Source: Branchiostoma floridae (Eukaryota > Chordata > Leptocardii > Amphioxiformes > Branchiostomatidae). From it: 64,000 nucleotides of DNA. The stretch is from contig NC_049989.1 of the NCBI RefSeq assembly GCF_000003815.2, positions 3,879,960 through 3,943,959 on the forward strand, given 5' to 3'. Every line of letters begins with the position of its first letter. Positions within the stretch are counted from its first letter, which is position 1. Below are positions 13,242 through 25,567 of this stretch, in pieces. The notes beneath the pieces are model-generated. The model searched no databases, was not told the DNA's origin, and saw nothing but the letters and a program-made list of their open reading frames with translations. The position numbers were made by a program, and so were the translations under genes.

Positions 13242-16200
13242 GACTCATCGTCCGATCGAATCGCGCCTAATGTGAAGGGGGTATAATGACGACAGAGGAC
13301 TGACAATTTACGATGAATGTACCGTCTGGGACGGCTTTTTATTACGTCTATAAATCGCCTCTCTTTGAATTGAATATCATTGGGTACCCTTTTCTGCTTT
13401 AATTCATTGTAAAAGTCTCTATGTTGATATATTGCATTAGAACTTTGGCATTCTAAGTCTAAGAGGCGTAGCGTTAAGGAATAATCAGGCGTTTTAGCAT
13501 ATTAGGTGTATTACTTACGTAAATTAAACTGAGCTCGGAAAACCCGTGTGCTTAACCGTGTATCGACATGTCGATTGACCCACTTTTTCTTCATTTGCAA
13601 CATTTGTCATCGCCTAGCAAATTCAGACAAAGATATCCTTCCTCTAATTAAGACGTGTGTACGTACAAATGCGATTAGATTTCAAACCTTGGGAACCTAA
13701 AAAATGAATAAATCAATATACCTTGCAATTGAGAAAGATGCTTCTTGGTACTAACGAATTTATTTTCCTTCACAGTAGCCTTGACCAGTTTTAAAAGACA
13801 CTTCTTAAGATACTTACCTGTCACACATGTACACATGTATTAGAAATGCGGAACCACTTAACGATTTTTCTTTTGCATGGTACATACATATTCGCTATAA
13901 TTATATGTTTTTTTTTTTACATTGATACGAGTTTCTGTGATCCTATATAGGCGAAGAGGAAAAGGGGAGTACGGTTAGAAAGACATAGGAAGATATTCCA
14001 CATAAACAAGACATATTTACATTACATAGCTGGAGTTACGTTTGTGCTAGTCGTACTCTTCCTCTTCGTTTTATAAATATAATGCCACAGCAAGTACTAG
14101 TAACGTTAAATGTTTTTTTAAAGGGTGTGGCCATAACTCCTATGAAAAGAACTGCTGTACAGCGCAATAGCGCACTGATATAGAAGCGTCTCCTTGCGGA
14201 CAAAATCATCATTACCACTAGCCTATTCCAGGCGGAATGATTTAGTTTTACTATCTGTGATTGGTCAATTTGATAATGTCTTAATCATTGATAGAGATGC
14301 TGTCCCTTAACCCTGTCTATGAAATTCATCTGTCCACCATTGGACAGCTATGTCTGATCATGCTAACGTCTTCAAGTCTTGTCTTCCCTAGTTCAATGAA
14401 AGATCTTCATTTTGCTTTCTAATCATTTTGTGGTTTCAGCCTTCCTAAGTTAGCTGTTTAGTGTCACAGTTGGTGAATAACGTAGTATCGATTCTATTCT
14501 GCATTGCTCCTTTGATCAATTCTACAAAATACGGCGGTAGAATTGGGTGAATATCATAGTTGCACTAGATAAGGAGGGCGGACTATGTTAGATAGCCATG
14601 CTGCAGGTTTTTTCTTTCTTAATGTCTAGGTGTCTAGGTGTATGCATTCATGAATTGTCTCTATCGGGCAAATGCGCCTGTCCTTGATGCTGAACACCAT
14701 CCACACGTAGGTCGACACCTTACACTCATAAGCGAACATACCTGTCCTTGGTGCTGAACACCTACAAAAGTCAACACAGCTGTCCCTACCCAGTGCATAC
14801 ACATGGGACCTTTCCCCGACTATACCCAAAACAGCATATAACAATCACTGGGTACTTAAGTCGGGAAAAAAGCCTGTGCTTTTATACGTTTTCATGGGAT
14901 GTTTTCTCTGATTGCAGTTTGATTAGGGGCATAAAAAACATAATTTTACCAGCCTCTTCTCCTATTTCCTAGCTCAGCTTAGAATGGCTGTAGACTGAAT
15001 GAGTACTACACGTAATATTCTAAAACAAGAACATGTCAATGGCGGTCCCTGCCAAAAGTTTTGTGACCGCTAAAGTCGTCAATAGCAGCGTTTAAACATA
15101 CATACATTGATAAAAGAGTTGTGTGTGGTTACCGTACTTCGATTAACTTTACATTCAAATCGTTGCATTACGAAATGATACCTGGACACTCCTGCAATTT
15201 ACTAGTTTCAAGGGTGTCGCTCCATACCCTGACGGACGGCTACGTTAAAAAACGCCACCTGCCGATCGATGAAGGCGCACCAGCACCAAGGTATTGTCAA
15301 CCATGGATCAAAAGCGCCCCTCAACGGCCAGTTGCAGTAATGCACCTTATGAGGCACTTTGGTGCTTGGCAAGTTTTGTTCAAGCTTGTTGAAAAGGGGG
15401 TCGTGTAGTTCTATTTTCTTTGCTTGCCTTCCAGGTAAAGGTAAATGTAGAGATCGGGACATCTAGCTACTGATCTTTACTACAGAACCTACACCTATAT
15501 CTGGGATTTGCTTAGGTAACCAGCTCTATGCATTGGGACTTTCTCTTTATAGTCAGCTGTCTTCAGTGTTCAGTTGGCAAGCTCTATCAAGTACCTGTAT
15601 ACATGAAGTAAGGTACAATTAAGTTAAAATGTCCTTCCCAGACCAGATGGTGCATAGGGCAATTTCCATCTGTTTCAATAGCCCCAATTTGCATAATCAC
15701 TACTACAGTTGCGACCAGTCTAATAGCAGTGATGTGTGTTCAACTATCATATCGCATTCTTCCCAAATGCTGAGCAGAGATCATGTACAATATTCTTATA
15801 AATCTGTCTTTTGCTATGACTCAAGTTAGTGATCAAACTCACTAACACAAAGCACAAACACACTTTACACTTGGCCAATGGGCCTGACCAAAGAGGACAT
15901 ACGTTGTATACAAAACAACATATAAACCAGGGAATGAGGGATGGCAGACTTCACTCTTTTCATTCACACAGGCCCCCAAAAATACTTCAAAAGAGCTGAC
16001 AAGCAATTCAATTGTACACATTTAATCCATATCACACAAAAACTTCCATCTACTCACAAATTGGTCAGATTTACAGTACGAATGTGAAAAACTTCCAAAT
16101 CTATACACTGTTATCAAGTTCACAATGTTCCCAATTAAACGTATTCCATCCATAAGGCCTGGTATTAAAAGTGTTATGTATGTATACATAAAAAGCAAAA

Positions 16201-18792
16201 GACAATACATTACATTGCTAATGCTGCAATATTGCATACAGTACATTGTTAATGTTGCAATTCAGGAAATATATCTATATAAATGATGATGATAAACCAG
16301 GTAATTTACAGTAGCACCAAAGCAATTTTCAGAAAACTGTACTATGCAAGAGGTGGTTCAGTATTTTGTAAAATCAATTTTGGAAGGGAAAGTTCAAGAA
16401 TCAAATACACTAGAAATGTATAGTTTGCTGTTTGTTAATGGTCAGCTGGATCAATGAAGGGTTTTCTGACATACTGAATTTCACCACCTGACCGCATAGG
16501 CCAGATGTTTTCAGTCAGCCCTGAAAGCTCTTCTTGGTCAGTTTTGAAAGTGATATAAAATGTCAATCCCACATTATCTTTCCATGGATGGGCTAAATTA
16601 TGGCAACCAACAGCTTTCACGTGTTCTTTCTAAATCGTTCTTCCCAATAACTATAGCTTTCCCATAAAAAATCTGTGCATCACTATAGTTTATTGTGACG
16701 AACACTTGCTTTTGGTCTCAACCCTTTTGTACATGTTATGCTTTTTAACCACACAAAGTTGGGAGACAGAAAATTGCATGACATAAGTTGCGAATAAAGG
16801 CGTATATATTCATTACCAGCTTTCCACATTGCCTTTCATCATTTTTGTGGGCCATACGCTAGGACCTTGTCCTTAAATCCGGGTGACAAAGTCATCTGAC
16901 CCTGTACCAGGACCAAGGAATGCCTATAGCTTGGCAAGATAAACAAAGCCATTGGTTGCCATCACCAAGCCTGCATGAATCTCGTTACCAAGATCAGGCC
17001 CTTGCTAGCTGGTAAGATTTGCAATAATACACAACACACATAACACTTACAGTGAAGTACAACACAAGAGTTGGCCTCATCAAACAAGTTCAATTCCAAA
17101 CAAATGCACATAAGGGGATTCACAAATTGATCAGTTTGCAGCATTAGACAAAATAAGGTTTCTGTGGCAATTATATGTGACATAGATTCTTAAAGATTTC
17201 ACAAAAAATGCACTTGAATTACATGTATACTGAACAACACAGCAAATAGTACTAGTTACTTATGCAATAAAGGGTTAGTTTTATCAAAAAGGCTGGTTTA
17301 ACCCCCATACTGAACCATGTAAACTCATACTTCTCACAAGGTGAAAAATTGTTGGGTGTATTTCATTTGCCTTGCCTGAATACTGTACAGTCCTACATCA
17401 GTAATCAACCATTTCAATTCTGTCCAATTTATAATATCAAAGTGTCCTGAGAAGGTATATTTTTTGTGATGTTTTCGAGGCTCTAAGAATTTTGGTTGCA
17501 GTTTTCAATTCTATCAAAACACACTGACTACTATTTCCTATGACATACTACCTTTAACATTCATCAAACACTACAAGCTTTCAAAACACCGATTTTTACA
17601 TCCGTTTGTACAGGAATTTCTACATGTTCTGTTGTACATCACACTTGGCAAGTAAACCGCTAAGAGTTTGCAAGCTAGCGCACATTCAAGACATATCTGT
17701 TGTCTAAGGGGAATAAAATTGTTCATTTTGCTTTTTCCTTTTGTTTTATATGAGAGGAGTAAAATTTGAGCTTCAATTGTGCGGTGGACAAGTAATAGTT
17801 GCTGTTCAGATTTTTTTGTCTTTCAAAAAGGTTGAATTCTTGAAAAGTTTCAAAAAAACGTCTCGGGTCAATGAAAGGGAAGGAACAACATTGGTAATTC
17901 CAGTGAAATTTTATACAATCCGAACAATGTTGTACTTAGGCTTAAAATCATTAAAAGTTAAATCAAGTCATTGAAACCTTCATAATATCAAGTCTGCTGT
18001 TAAGGAATGAGAATCTTTAACTCTCGCACTCAGTTATGGTTTTCTGTGCGTGTTAGTGTTGTATCCTTTTCTGTCAACATTTAGCTACCTAGGCAATCTA
18101 AAATTGTGTGCGATATCAAACATTTTATACAACTAGACATTTTTGGTTAATCTATTATATAAAAGAAAAAATGGCGATGTCAAAGGGTACAAATTTAGTA
18201 TAGAGCTAAAACCTTCCCCAGGACAATTTTTACAGTAATATTTTACATGCCAAACCTTAGCTCTTACTACACTGATAACCTACAATGCAGCCCATGTTAA
18301 GTTGCAGCAGTATCTAACATTTGTACACAAACAGGCAAACTTCAGCATCATGCAAGAATGCTTCTGGATATTTGAACCTGAGAGGGATTGTAAGGTTGTT
18401 CATCTTTAACTTCATATCAAATTACCCTAGTAGTACATGTAGTAGGTAAAAGTTGTGGTAATGTAAAAAGTTAAATTCTCTTCTACAGCTAGGATTCAGA
18501 AATCAACAATTTCAGTATTCACTCACAATAAAATAGAAAATATTACGACCACTACAAGAATCTAAATCTTCAAGCTATCCAAAACTTCAAAAATTCTATT
18601 TTACAGATATCTTATTCTTAAAATCTTTCATTTGACTCCCACTGTTGACCAAAATTTGATATGTCCCAGTTAAAATAATCTTGGATTTCTGACAGATACA
18701 AAAGGTTAAGGTGATTTAAGGTTGGTAGAAGTTGTGAACGAGCACAACTCTTCTACAGCCTGCATAGCAGTAGTTGTTGTTTTGCCATTTCC
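13242..18792. other. Intergenic region and probable PPM1D 3' UTR
   Basis: No coding exon was recognised. The half nearest 18792 is AT-rich and free of long frames and probably includes the 3' UTR of the minus-strand PPM1D gene, though its end could not be placed. Near 14677-14762 the phrase CTGTCCTTG(A/G)TGCTGAACACC occurs twice as a short direct repeat. Frames on both strands at 15121-15462 look like chance and match nothing I know. Confidence 0.4.
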
Positions 18793-19635
18793 CTAGGTTT
18801 TCCTCGGTGCGAGCTTTCTTTGTGAAGACTTCAGAGGAGTTTTGTTGTTTCCTTTCAGAGGGCTATTCTTCGCCGGGCTGTTCTTCGCCTGTCTACCCTT
18901 CACAGGTCTACCGTGGAAGGAGAAGTCTCGTGATCTCAAGCTACGCCCCATTTTCGTCTCCCCACCCATACCGCCTTTTGCTTTCTTGGCAGGAGAACCA
19001 GTTTCTCCAGTAGCTAGGCCGCCTTCGGGGTGTGCCCTTTTCCTGCTGAGAGGGCCACCTGGTCTGGAGCATGCTGCTTTTGTGATGTCATTTTCAACAT
19101 TGTCCTTGGATGGACTATCTTCCTTTGCTGTTGAGTCGGATTCCTTATCACCTATCTTATCATTGTCCTGATTGGTCCGTGCTTCCGAACTTGGTTTGTT
19201 ATCTGGAATGTGATTGGTGTTTGCTGATGTGTCGGAGCCTTGTGGTTGGTTTGCTGTGTCATCGTGGGGAAGGCCAGAGTTTGAGCTGAGTTCCTTGTTC
19301 GTTCCCGGCTGGCACACAGCGTTTTGCCGATGTAGCGTGGGCGTCACGCTACGAGGCCTTTCTGTCTCGCTCTTTTGGTGGTGCTTTTTCTCCCTCTCCT
19401 TCTCCTTTTCCCTTTCCTTTTCCTGTGGAGAAGGTGTCTTCTTGGTCGGCTCAGGATGCTTGGCCAAGCACTTCCATGGTGTTGGGGAGGCATACAGGAC
19501 CTTCTCTGGTTTGGAAGGGCCTTTTGGTGAGTCGATGAAGATGGTGATGGCCGTGGTGTTGTCTGCGCGCAGCATCCGTGCTCGCCATCTCGACAGCGCC
19601 TTGTGAACCAGTTTGTGGGACACGTGACCACCGAG
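18793..19635 (-). CDS. PPM1D: PPM1D coding exon 4 and stop
   Basis: Starts [14 protein letters not shown] after a CTTAG acceptor, completes the catalytic fold with [11 protein letters not shown], then runs into a long low-complexity charged tail with Lys-Arg clusters ([15 protein letters not shown]). The stop codon is at 18795-18793. Confidence 0.92.
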   Translation of the reverse strand, partial: LGGHVSHKLVHKALSRWRARMLRADNTTAITIFIDSPKGPSKPEKVLYASPTPWKCLAKHPEPTKKTPSPQEKEREKEKEREKKHHQKSETERPRSVTPTLHRQNAVCQPGTNKELSSNSGLPHDDTANQPQGSDTSANTNHIPDNKPSSEARTNQDNDKIGDKESDSTAKEDSPSKDNVENDITKAACSRPGGPLSRKRAHPEGGLATGETGSPAKKAKGGMGGETKMGRSLRSRDFSFHGRPVKGRQAKNSPAKNSPLKGNNKTPLKSSQRKLAPRKT

Positions 19636-22600
19636 CTAAGGAGAGAAGAAAACAACAGTTACTTCCTTCATCTTGTATATAATCTTGTAACTATTATAGT
19701 AAGACTATGTAAATTGACACTTTGTAACTCCCGCTTAAACTGTAAAAGTTGTACTTGACTAGCAGAAGTTCTCAAATATCCACCAAGCTGCAGTAGGGTA
19801 GGGTCCAGAAGCAAAATACACTGACCCTAAGGCAGCACAAACTCTGACACCAAACATTTACATAGGTGTTAATCAACAGCTAATATTAACCAACAAGCAT
19901 GCAAGAATGGGACTGCTAAGTAGGTGTATTTATTCATGTCTTAGCTTTATCAAGTAATTCAGAGATTGCACAATTTCATACACATTGTTCTTTTTTTGGC
20001 CCCAACGCTTCTTGAAGTTTGCCACAACATCTTGCTTATCTTAGGAGCTCTACGGTGTACTGGTGTGACAGAAATGCCAGAAAAAGCCAAGTACACGTGT
20101 ACGATTTGTCTTTATTGTCTCTGTTCAGAGCTTAAATCTGAAATGCTTTAGGTAACTTCAAAGAGTAAGAAAAACAAATGTTTTACAATATTTTATGACA
20201 CTTAAATGTTAAGAAGACACTGTATAATAGTCTTCAATAGCACATTTACATTCATATGTAACCCTAAAATATCTAGGTGTACCACTCCAACCACGTTCAA
20301 AATTAGGTGCACAGCTACTATCTTTGGTGCAAATAAAATCACATGCATATTTTCCAGTCATGCATATTTTCCTTGCAATAGGTTAGCACACAATGTACTC
20401 ACTTCTTCATGTTTCCTTGCCTCACACTCCTGTACATAGTTGCAGACGTCTTGCATGGACATCATGTTCCACAGGCCGTCGCTTGCCAGCACGATGAACC
20501 GGTCACACCTCGGATCCACCGTGTGTACGCTGATGTCCGGCTCGGGCGAGACCATGTACTTTCCCGAGCCGTAGTCGTAGCTCCAGAGGTCCCCGAGGGA
20601 GCGAGCCACGGCCAGGAACGGGATACAGTCGATCTGCGTGCTGCGGCGGATGGGCCCGGTGTGCGAGAGCTTCGGGCGGTGCCACACCACTCTGTTGACG
20701 CCAGACTTGTTCATGACTTTGCCTCCGAGGCTCTCGATTCGCTGACGCTCGCTGGGAAGCTCTGGTTTGTGGTCGTGAGTTAGCGGTACAGCCTTCAGAA
20801 AAAAAACAGAAACCATCACAGTTTTAACATGTTATTCTTGGCCCATTAATTCAATAAAAGGCAAAATATTAAATACAGATTGACAACAGGATTTTCAAAT
20901 ACTAGTAATTTCAAAACATACTACTAGTTTCAGAGAAGGTCCATGTCATATATTAATTGAGAACTTTGGACAGAAAAACAATCATGGCCATTGTCAAACA
21001 CCAAAAAATAAATAAATCAAACTACTGAAGTACATGTATATTTCTCTAGACTGTAGCTAACACAAATATCTATACCTGTTTTGTTTTCATTTGATATTGC
21101 CAAGCCTAGACAGAGTGCAACAAGGCTGTCTGATCTGTTTAAAGTTTGACACACTCCAAATGAATACAAGCTGCCGTGTGTAGGCAATGCACCCAGTGAA
21201 GACTGCCAAATATAACTATTTCTTGAAGACCCATTTCTAAGAGACGCAGTGGCAGCGGTGTCAAGACTACTTGGTAAAAACAGACAACAGCTCTGCGGCT
21301 AGCAGCCGGCTACAAAAGTTTCCTACGACCTTGGCAAGATAACACCTTTTGTTTACATAGCAGAGGTCAAAACACAGCCTTTTGTTCCTGTCCGTCAATA
21401 GAACAATGTCCCTGAAAAAACTGTGAGGCCGGTTGGTCAACAATGGGAACGAGTTGACAAATGGGTGGGGTGCCGTACCCTGGTCCTATTCTCATGGACA
21501 AAGAGAAGAAAAATGGCCTCTGTAGGATCAGCTACAACTTGGCGAAAGGACAAGGGCGTGGGAAGAAAATGCTTTCCCAGTTTTCTACCTTTTTGTGTTG
21601 TAAATCTACCATATTGTCAGGAGTAGTATTCTATATATATTTAAGTTAAATCAAGGAGGTTTCATCACTGATTGAACCTCCTTGGTTTAACTACTGCCAG
21701 ACAACAGTTCGTGCACATGTTTTTTTAAACCAGGTACAAGGAGTGATTCAACCTCTCATACTTCTTCAAAATCAGGGATTCAAGATCAGTTTAACATTAC
21801 AGTTTGTTTATGAATCTTTTATCATATCAGTATATTGAATGCTTAACTACTACAGTAGTACATGTAGTATAACATGTATATTTGTAGTTTCAGGACTTTG
21901 CAGTAATACGCCAACCAAAAACATATAACCACTAACATTTGAAGATGAACATTATATCGAAACACTGGTAATGTTATCTTTTAATGGTTCACTGGAAAGT
22001 AAGAGTTTATTTTACAGAGTAGTCAGGCTTTTTGCTATCAAACTTAGATCAAATATTCTGTGATCGTTTCTACGGGAAAAACTTCCTTTTCCTCCTTACA
22101 CAAAATAAACTTCCCCAAAAAATTAATCCATTTAAGGTACTCACCCTAACTCTGTCGTAGTACAGGTCGTGTCGTCCCATCATGATACCAGAGTCCCCCA
22201 CGTGAGCCACGTACATGGTACAGCCCCTGATCAGCACCACCGCTGCCGTGGTACCGGCTGTACTGGGCAGACCAGTCACTGTCTTGGGCCAGGAGCCTAC
22301 ACAGAAAATAAAGATTGAAACATTATCGTTGAATTTGTCATACGCTAGTAGTGCAACAGTTAAATAACTGGTATCATACATCAAAAATTAAAATCAGATC
22401 AAAATTTAACATTGAGTTTGCTGTATGTTGATAGTGCAACAGTTAAAATACTGGTATCATATTGAATTTGAATCCCGTCAAGACAACTTCAAGAACCTGA
22501 ACATCTTAAAAAGCTTCATTGCTGGGATTTAAGAAAAGAAAGACCCCGTTGAATCCTGTCATGGTTCAGACATGTCTCAACTTAAGACCTTGGAACAGCT

Positions 22601-24371
22601 GCACAAGGGGCTGTCACCACCTTGACTCTTGAGTACAACATTGTTTTCTCTACCAGTACCCTGACAAGTCAAAGGTGACATCACCAAGCCATGAAAGGTT
22701 AGCAGTTTGCATCATGCTCAAAAAAGCACTAATATACTGATGTTTACAGTTCAACTGTTAGTGTTCCCAATTAAGCTTGCAATTTGGTGTAAGGTATTTC
22801 TCATCAGGGCTACTATGGGAGCAAAGACATATGCGAACCAGTATAATCAGGCATTTTAAGGGCAACTTAAGTACCATTTTACAATCTTTAACAACTTCCT
22901 GTTAACACAGAATATAAGGTCTATTAAGGAACTGAAAGCTGCCTGTCATGACATGTCTTCCCTCCTATATGCAAAAGTGGGGGGAGGTCCACTGGGTGTA
23001 AAAATTATATGGGGAAAACAGCTGTTATTTTATTCACTTTAGACAGCTTTGACAGGTGCACACCTCTACATAGAACAGTGCAGAAAGGTTGTTTTGAAAT
23101 CAGCACTTAAAAAATGTCACGTTTTATATTGTTTGGATGCTTTTCAGGGTGACTGGGAAAAAGTACACCTGTCCGTGTTTTCTTTCTATCTTTCCACAGG
23201 TACACATTGCATGACATAACACCATTGACAAAAAATAATCTAATATGGTACTCTTCACAGACACAACAAACCAATTTGTAGAAAAGATAATAGAATACAG
23301 ATCCTTTGTTTGGATCGATGTTGAGCTTACTCCCCTTATGGCCTGCAGCAAAGTGCTTATCAAATATTAATCAACAACAAAGAAATGGTTTTGAATACAA
23401 TGGAATTATTGATCTGTGGTATGTGTCAGCTGGGTGACAGTAAAATCATCAGACATTGGACTACAATAAAACAAGTTGGAGCTTGAATCTTCAAATATTT
23501 GCCCCCCTTTGCGTAAATTCCAGTAGCAGTGGCCGACCCCATGGGAGCAGACCGAGGGGTGCGCAGCACACAACCCTTCCCGCCTTAGCAAATCGGTCGT
23601 GACCCGATTAAAAAGCGATTAATCTTTACGAAAATTCGCACATCGGCGAGTGTTGTCGACCAGGGATATTTCAGGAAGGCCTAGCGTGTGCTGTGGTAAA
23701 GCTAACGGTTGACAGATCGATATCTCACACGTAGAAACACTGGCACCAAGGTCACACATATGTGAGCTATCATCACTCTACGTGGGGGAGGGGGGCAGAA
23801 TTTTACTACATCGAACGATCCAAAGGACAACAGAACTAGTCAAGGATTTCTTCGCGATTTTCCATATCTATATGATCATAATTTACTTGAGCGCTTGTAG
23901 AAAGATTACCAAATAGCTTGTAGTGAAGGTACAAAATGGTTGACCCCTCAGTCTAAAGTGCAGACAAGTATGTTGTTTTGCTTTGTAACCGGCTGATCGA
24001 GTAGTCGGTTTTCCCGCCCAATATAAATTTTCGAAATCGGACCAACAGTGACCGTTTTCCTTACCGATCTTCTTCCACATGGCCTTGTGTGTCTCCAGGA
24101 ACCCCTGTCTGATCGCCCGGCAGACCTTGTCGTTGTCTCTGGAGAAAAATCCATTTTGTTTCTTGATGTAATCGTACAAATTTTCGCGGGCAAATTGGGC
24201 GGCCTCTTTTCCTCCGTGCCCGTCGAACACCGCAAAGAAAGCCATCTCGTAGCCTTGCTCGCGTTCAAAATTGATGCAGATCAAGTCCTCCATGTACTTT
24301 CGTCCCCCTTGATTTGCTTCTGCTGTCACCCGGAGGCTAAGAACCCCCTTTCCCGCCGAACTTGGAGCCAT
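18793..24371 (-). CDS. PPM1D: Protein phosphatase PPM1D (Wip1), four coding exons
   Basis: A nuclear PP2C-type Ser/Thr phosphatase that in vertebrates switches off p53, ATM and Chk signalling after DNA damage. Coding exons: 24371-24065, 22296-22145, 20792-20403, 19635-18793. The phases join cleanly and give about 563 residues (human about 605). Metal-binding and catalytic blocks are present: [49 protein letters not shown] and RMLRADNTT. The Wip1-specific blocks are the strongest evidence: [40 protein letters not shown] and [16 protein letters not shown]. The acidic and basic insert between KYMED and FFAVFDGH seen in mammals is almost absent. The C-terminal tail (exon 4) is unconserved, rich in Lys/Glu/Ser and ends in basic clusters that could serve as a nuclear signal. 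It shares a promoter with cytospin. Confidence 0.93.
20403..20792 (-). CDS. PPM1D: PPM1D coding exon 3
   Basis: 130 codons from [12 protein letters not shown] to ARKHEE, with acceptor CTGAAG and donor GTGAGT. It includes the Wip1 hallmark VNRVVW...RRST segment, which corresponds to the basic B-loop, and the LASDGLWN metal site. Confidence 0.93.
20793..22144. other. PPM1D intron 2, largely featureless
   Basis: AT-rich intron between coding exons 2 and 3. Apart from the palindrome at 21644-21692 I see no element or alternative exon. Confidence 0.6.
21644..21692. repeat. CCAAGGAGGTT palindrome, copy 1 (PPM1D intron 2)
   Basis: The arms at 21644-21662 (ending CAAGGAGGTTTC) and 21674-21692 (GAACCTCCTTGGTTTAACT) are reverse complements with about one mismatch. 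It belongs to a short palindrome family present at least six times in the window. Confidence 0.75.
22145..22296 (-). CDS. PPM1D: PPM1D coding exon 2
   Basis: Opens after an AG acceptor with the Ser-Trp-Pro-Lys codons and carries [10 protein letters not shown] and [10 protein letters not shown]. It ends after DRVR at a GTGAGT donor in phase 0. Confidence 0.92.
22297..24064. other. PPM1D intron 1
   Basis: No exon was seen. A direct repeat of about 40 bases (22338-22379 and 22420-22461, core TAGTGCAACAGTTAAA) is present. The end near exon 1 (about 23520-23850) is richer in CpG. Confidence 0.5.
24065..24371 (-). CDS. PPM1D: PPM1D coding exon 1
   Basis: Encodes the start through the first metal site ([11 protein letters not shown]) to MWKKIG. 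It ends in a GTAAGG donor with one base carried over, which completes a Gly codon with exon 2. Confidence 0.92.
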
Positions 24372-24839
24372 TTCTGCCGGTCTCTAAGACGATCTCTGAA
24401 AAAACCCTTCCCCCAGTGATTTTTTTCGTCAGCCTGTGACGTAAAGGGCAGGTCTGGGCAAGCTCAAAACACGAGCGCTCATTGGTCAATAATTTTAAAC
24501 CCAAAATAGTTCTGTAACATTTTTTGTGATTGGCTGAGAGGGGCCTAGATTGGTTAACATGTCAATCCTAATTGGTCTAAATCTTAGTATTGGTATCACC
24601 CAAAGAAGGAGTATAGCAACAATAAATCTACTAATATCGTGACATTTTCTTCACTTAATTTGAATTTATAATTATTGCTTTATTAAATCAAATATAATTT
24701 ATTGAATAGTTACAAAAAACTGCTACAGTAACGGTTATTCAAATAGTTTTACTACAAATAAATATTCGAAAGTTCCTCTGATAAAATGAATAAAACCGGA
24801 CATAGCGCCTGTCATCCCGGAAGTTGACTTCTGCCCCGT
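24372..24839. promoter_or_regulatory. Bidirectional PPM1D/cytospin promoter with five CCAAT boxes
   Basis: ATTGG (CCAAT on the PPM1D strand) occurs at 24481, 24529, 24549, 24571 and 24589. The last four are spaced 18-22 bases, about two helical turns. Near the cytospin side there is a CCGGAAGT ETS-type site at about 24817. Clustered, evenly spaced CCAAT boxes are typical NF-Y targets in cell-cycle and stress genes, and the head-to-head gene layout supports a shared promoter. Start sites are not visible directly. Confidence 0.6.
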
Positions 24840-24939
24840 TCAAACAAAAACACTTGTGCTTCGTGTCGGGTTACTGTCTCTCGTCCTTTTGTGGTTCATT
24901 GAAATTTGGCGGGGCAATCTGACTGCACAGAGAAAGCCG
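24840..24939 (+). other. SPECC1L: Candidate 5' non-coding exon of cytospin
   Basis: The sequence ends AGAGAAAGCCG followed by a strong GTAAGTCTCT donor at 24940, about 470 bases from the PPM1D start codon. It has no ATG-initiated frame of note. The next plus-strand acceptor that makes sense is at 26696-26697, directly before the first coding exon. The 5' end is a guess. Confidence 0.45.
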
Positions 24940-25382
24940 GTAAGTCTCTCACACACTCACGCTAGCGCTAATGCTACACTATGTGTACCGTAACTTAGAA
25001 AGCTTTTGTTAACGCCATACTGGTCAATTTATTTTCACAAAATCGCTTTGTGCCCCCCTCCCCAAGTTATGTTTATTCAGCCAGAATTTTAATTACAATT
25101 CACGCTGCATAAATTGAGTACAGTAGAGTAGAAATATATATGGTCACCATGTGTAGTGAATGTGCGTTATGTGGTGTAGTTGGAAAAAAGACAAGTGACC
25201 ATAACCACGAAATATTATAAGACAAATTATGAATTTTTGTGAAGTGTTAGAACTTAGAATACTAGTGCCATGAAAATTACATATGGAGCATGGCTTTCAA
25301 AATTTGCAGTCTGATGCTGCATCATATCATATCCATAATGATTCATTATAATTATGGAGTTAATAGAAAGACAAAAGTTAAG

Positions 25383-25567
25383 TACAGTAGAAGCCAGTTA
25401 ATTGCACAGCGGATTAACACACACTTCAGTCTGTTAACTGCACGGAATCCCCAAATCCCAAACCGGTGCTGTCCAGCTGGATAACTTGGCATTATTGCAC
25501 CAGCCGAATAATTGCATGAAATTCACTGGCAAATAGGCTGTGCAATTACCAAGCAGCTTCTACTGTA
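25383..25567. mobile_element. Pogo/Tigger-like MITE, family 2, copy 1
   Basis: Terminal inverted repeats start TACAGTAGAAGCCAGTTAAT and end GCAGCTTCTACTGTA, flanked by TA. TA target sites and CAGT-starting ends suit Tc1/pogo-type non-autonomous elements. It shares its body with 27065-27238. Confidence 0.75.

Noticed and set aside
15121-15462. Frames of 84 and 95 codons on opposite strands
   Set aside because: No donor or acceptor, no similarity to a domain or transposase I know; antisense overlap suggests chance.
21651-21660. AAGGAGGT words as bacterial ribosome-binding sites or contamination
   Set aside because: They belong to the eukaryotic palindrome family and lie in introns or UTRs without bacterial genes.
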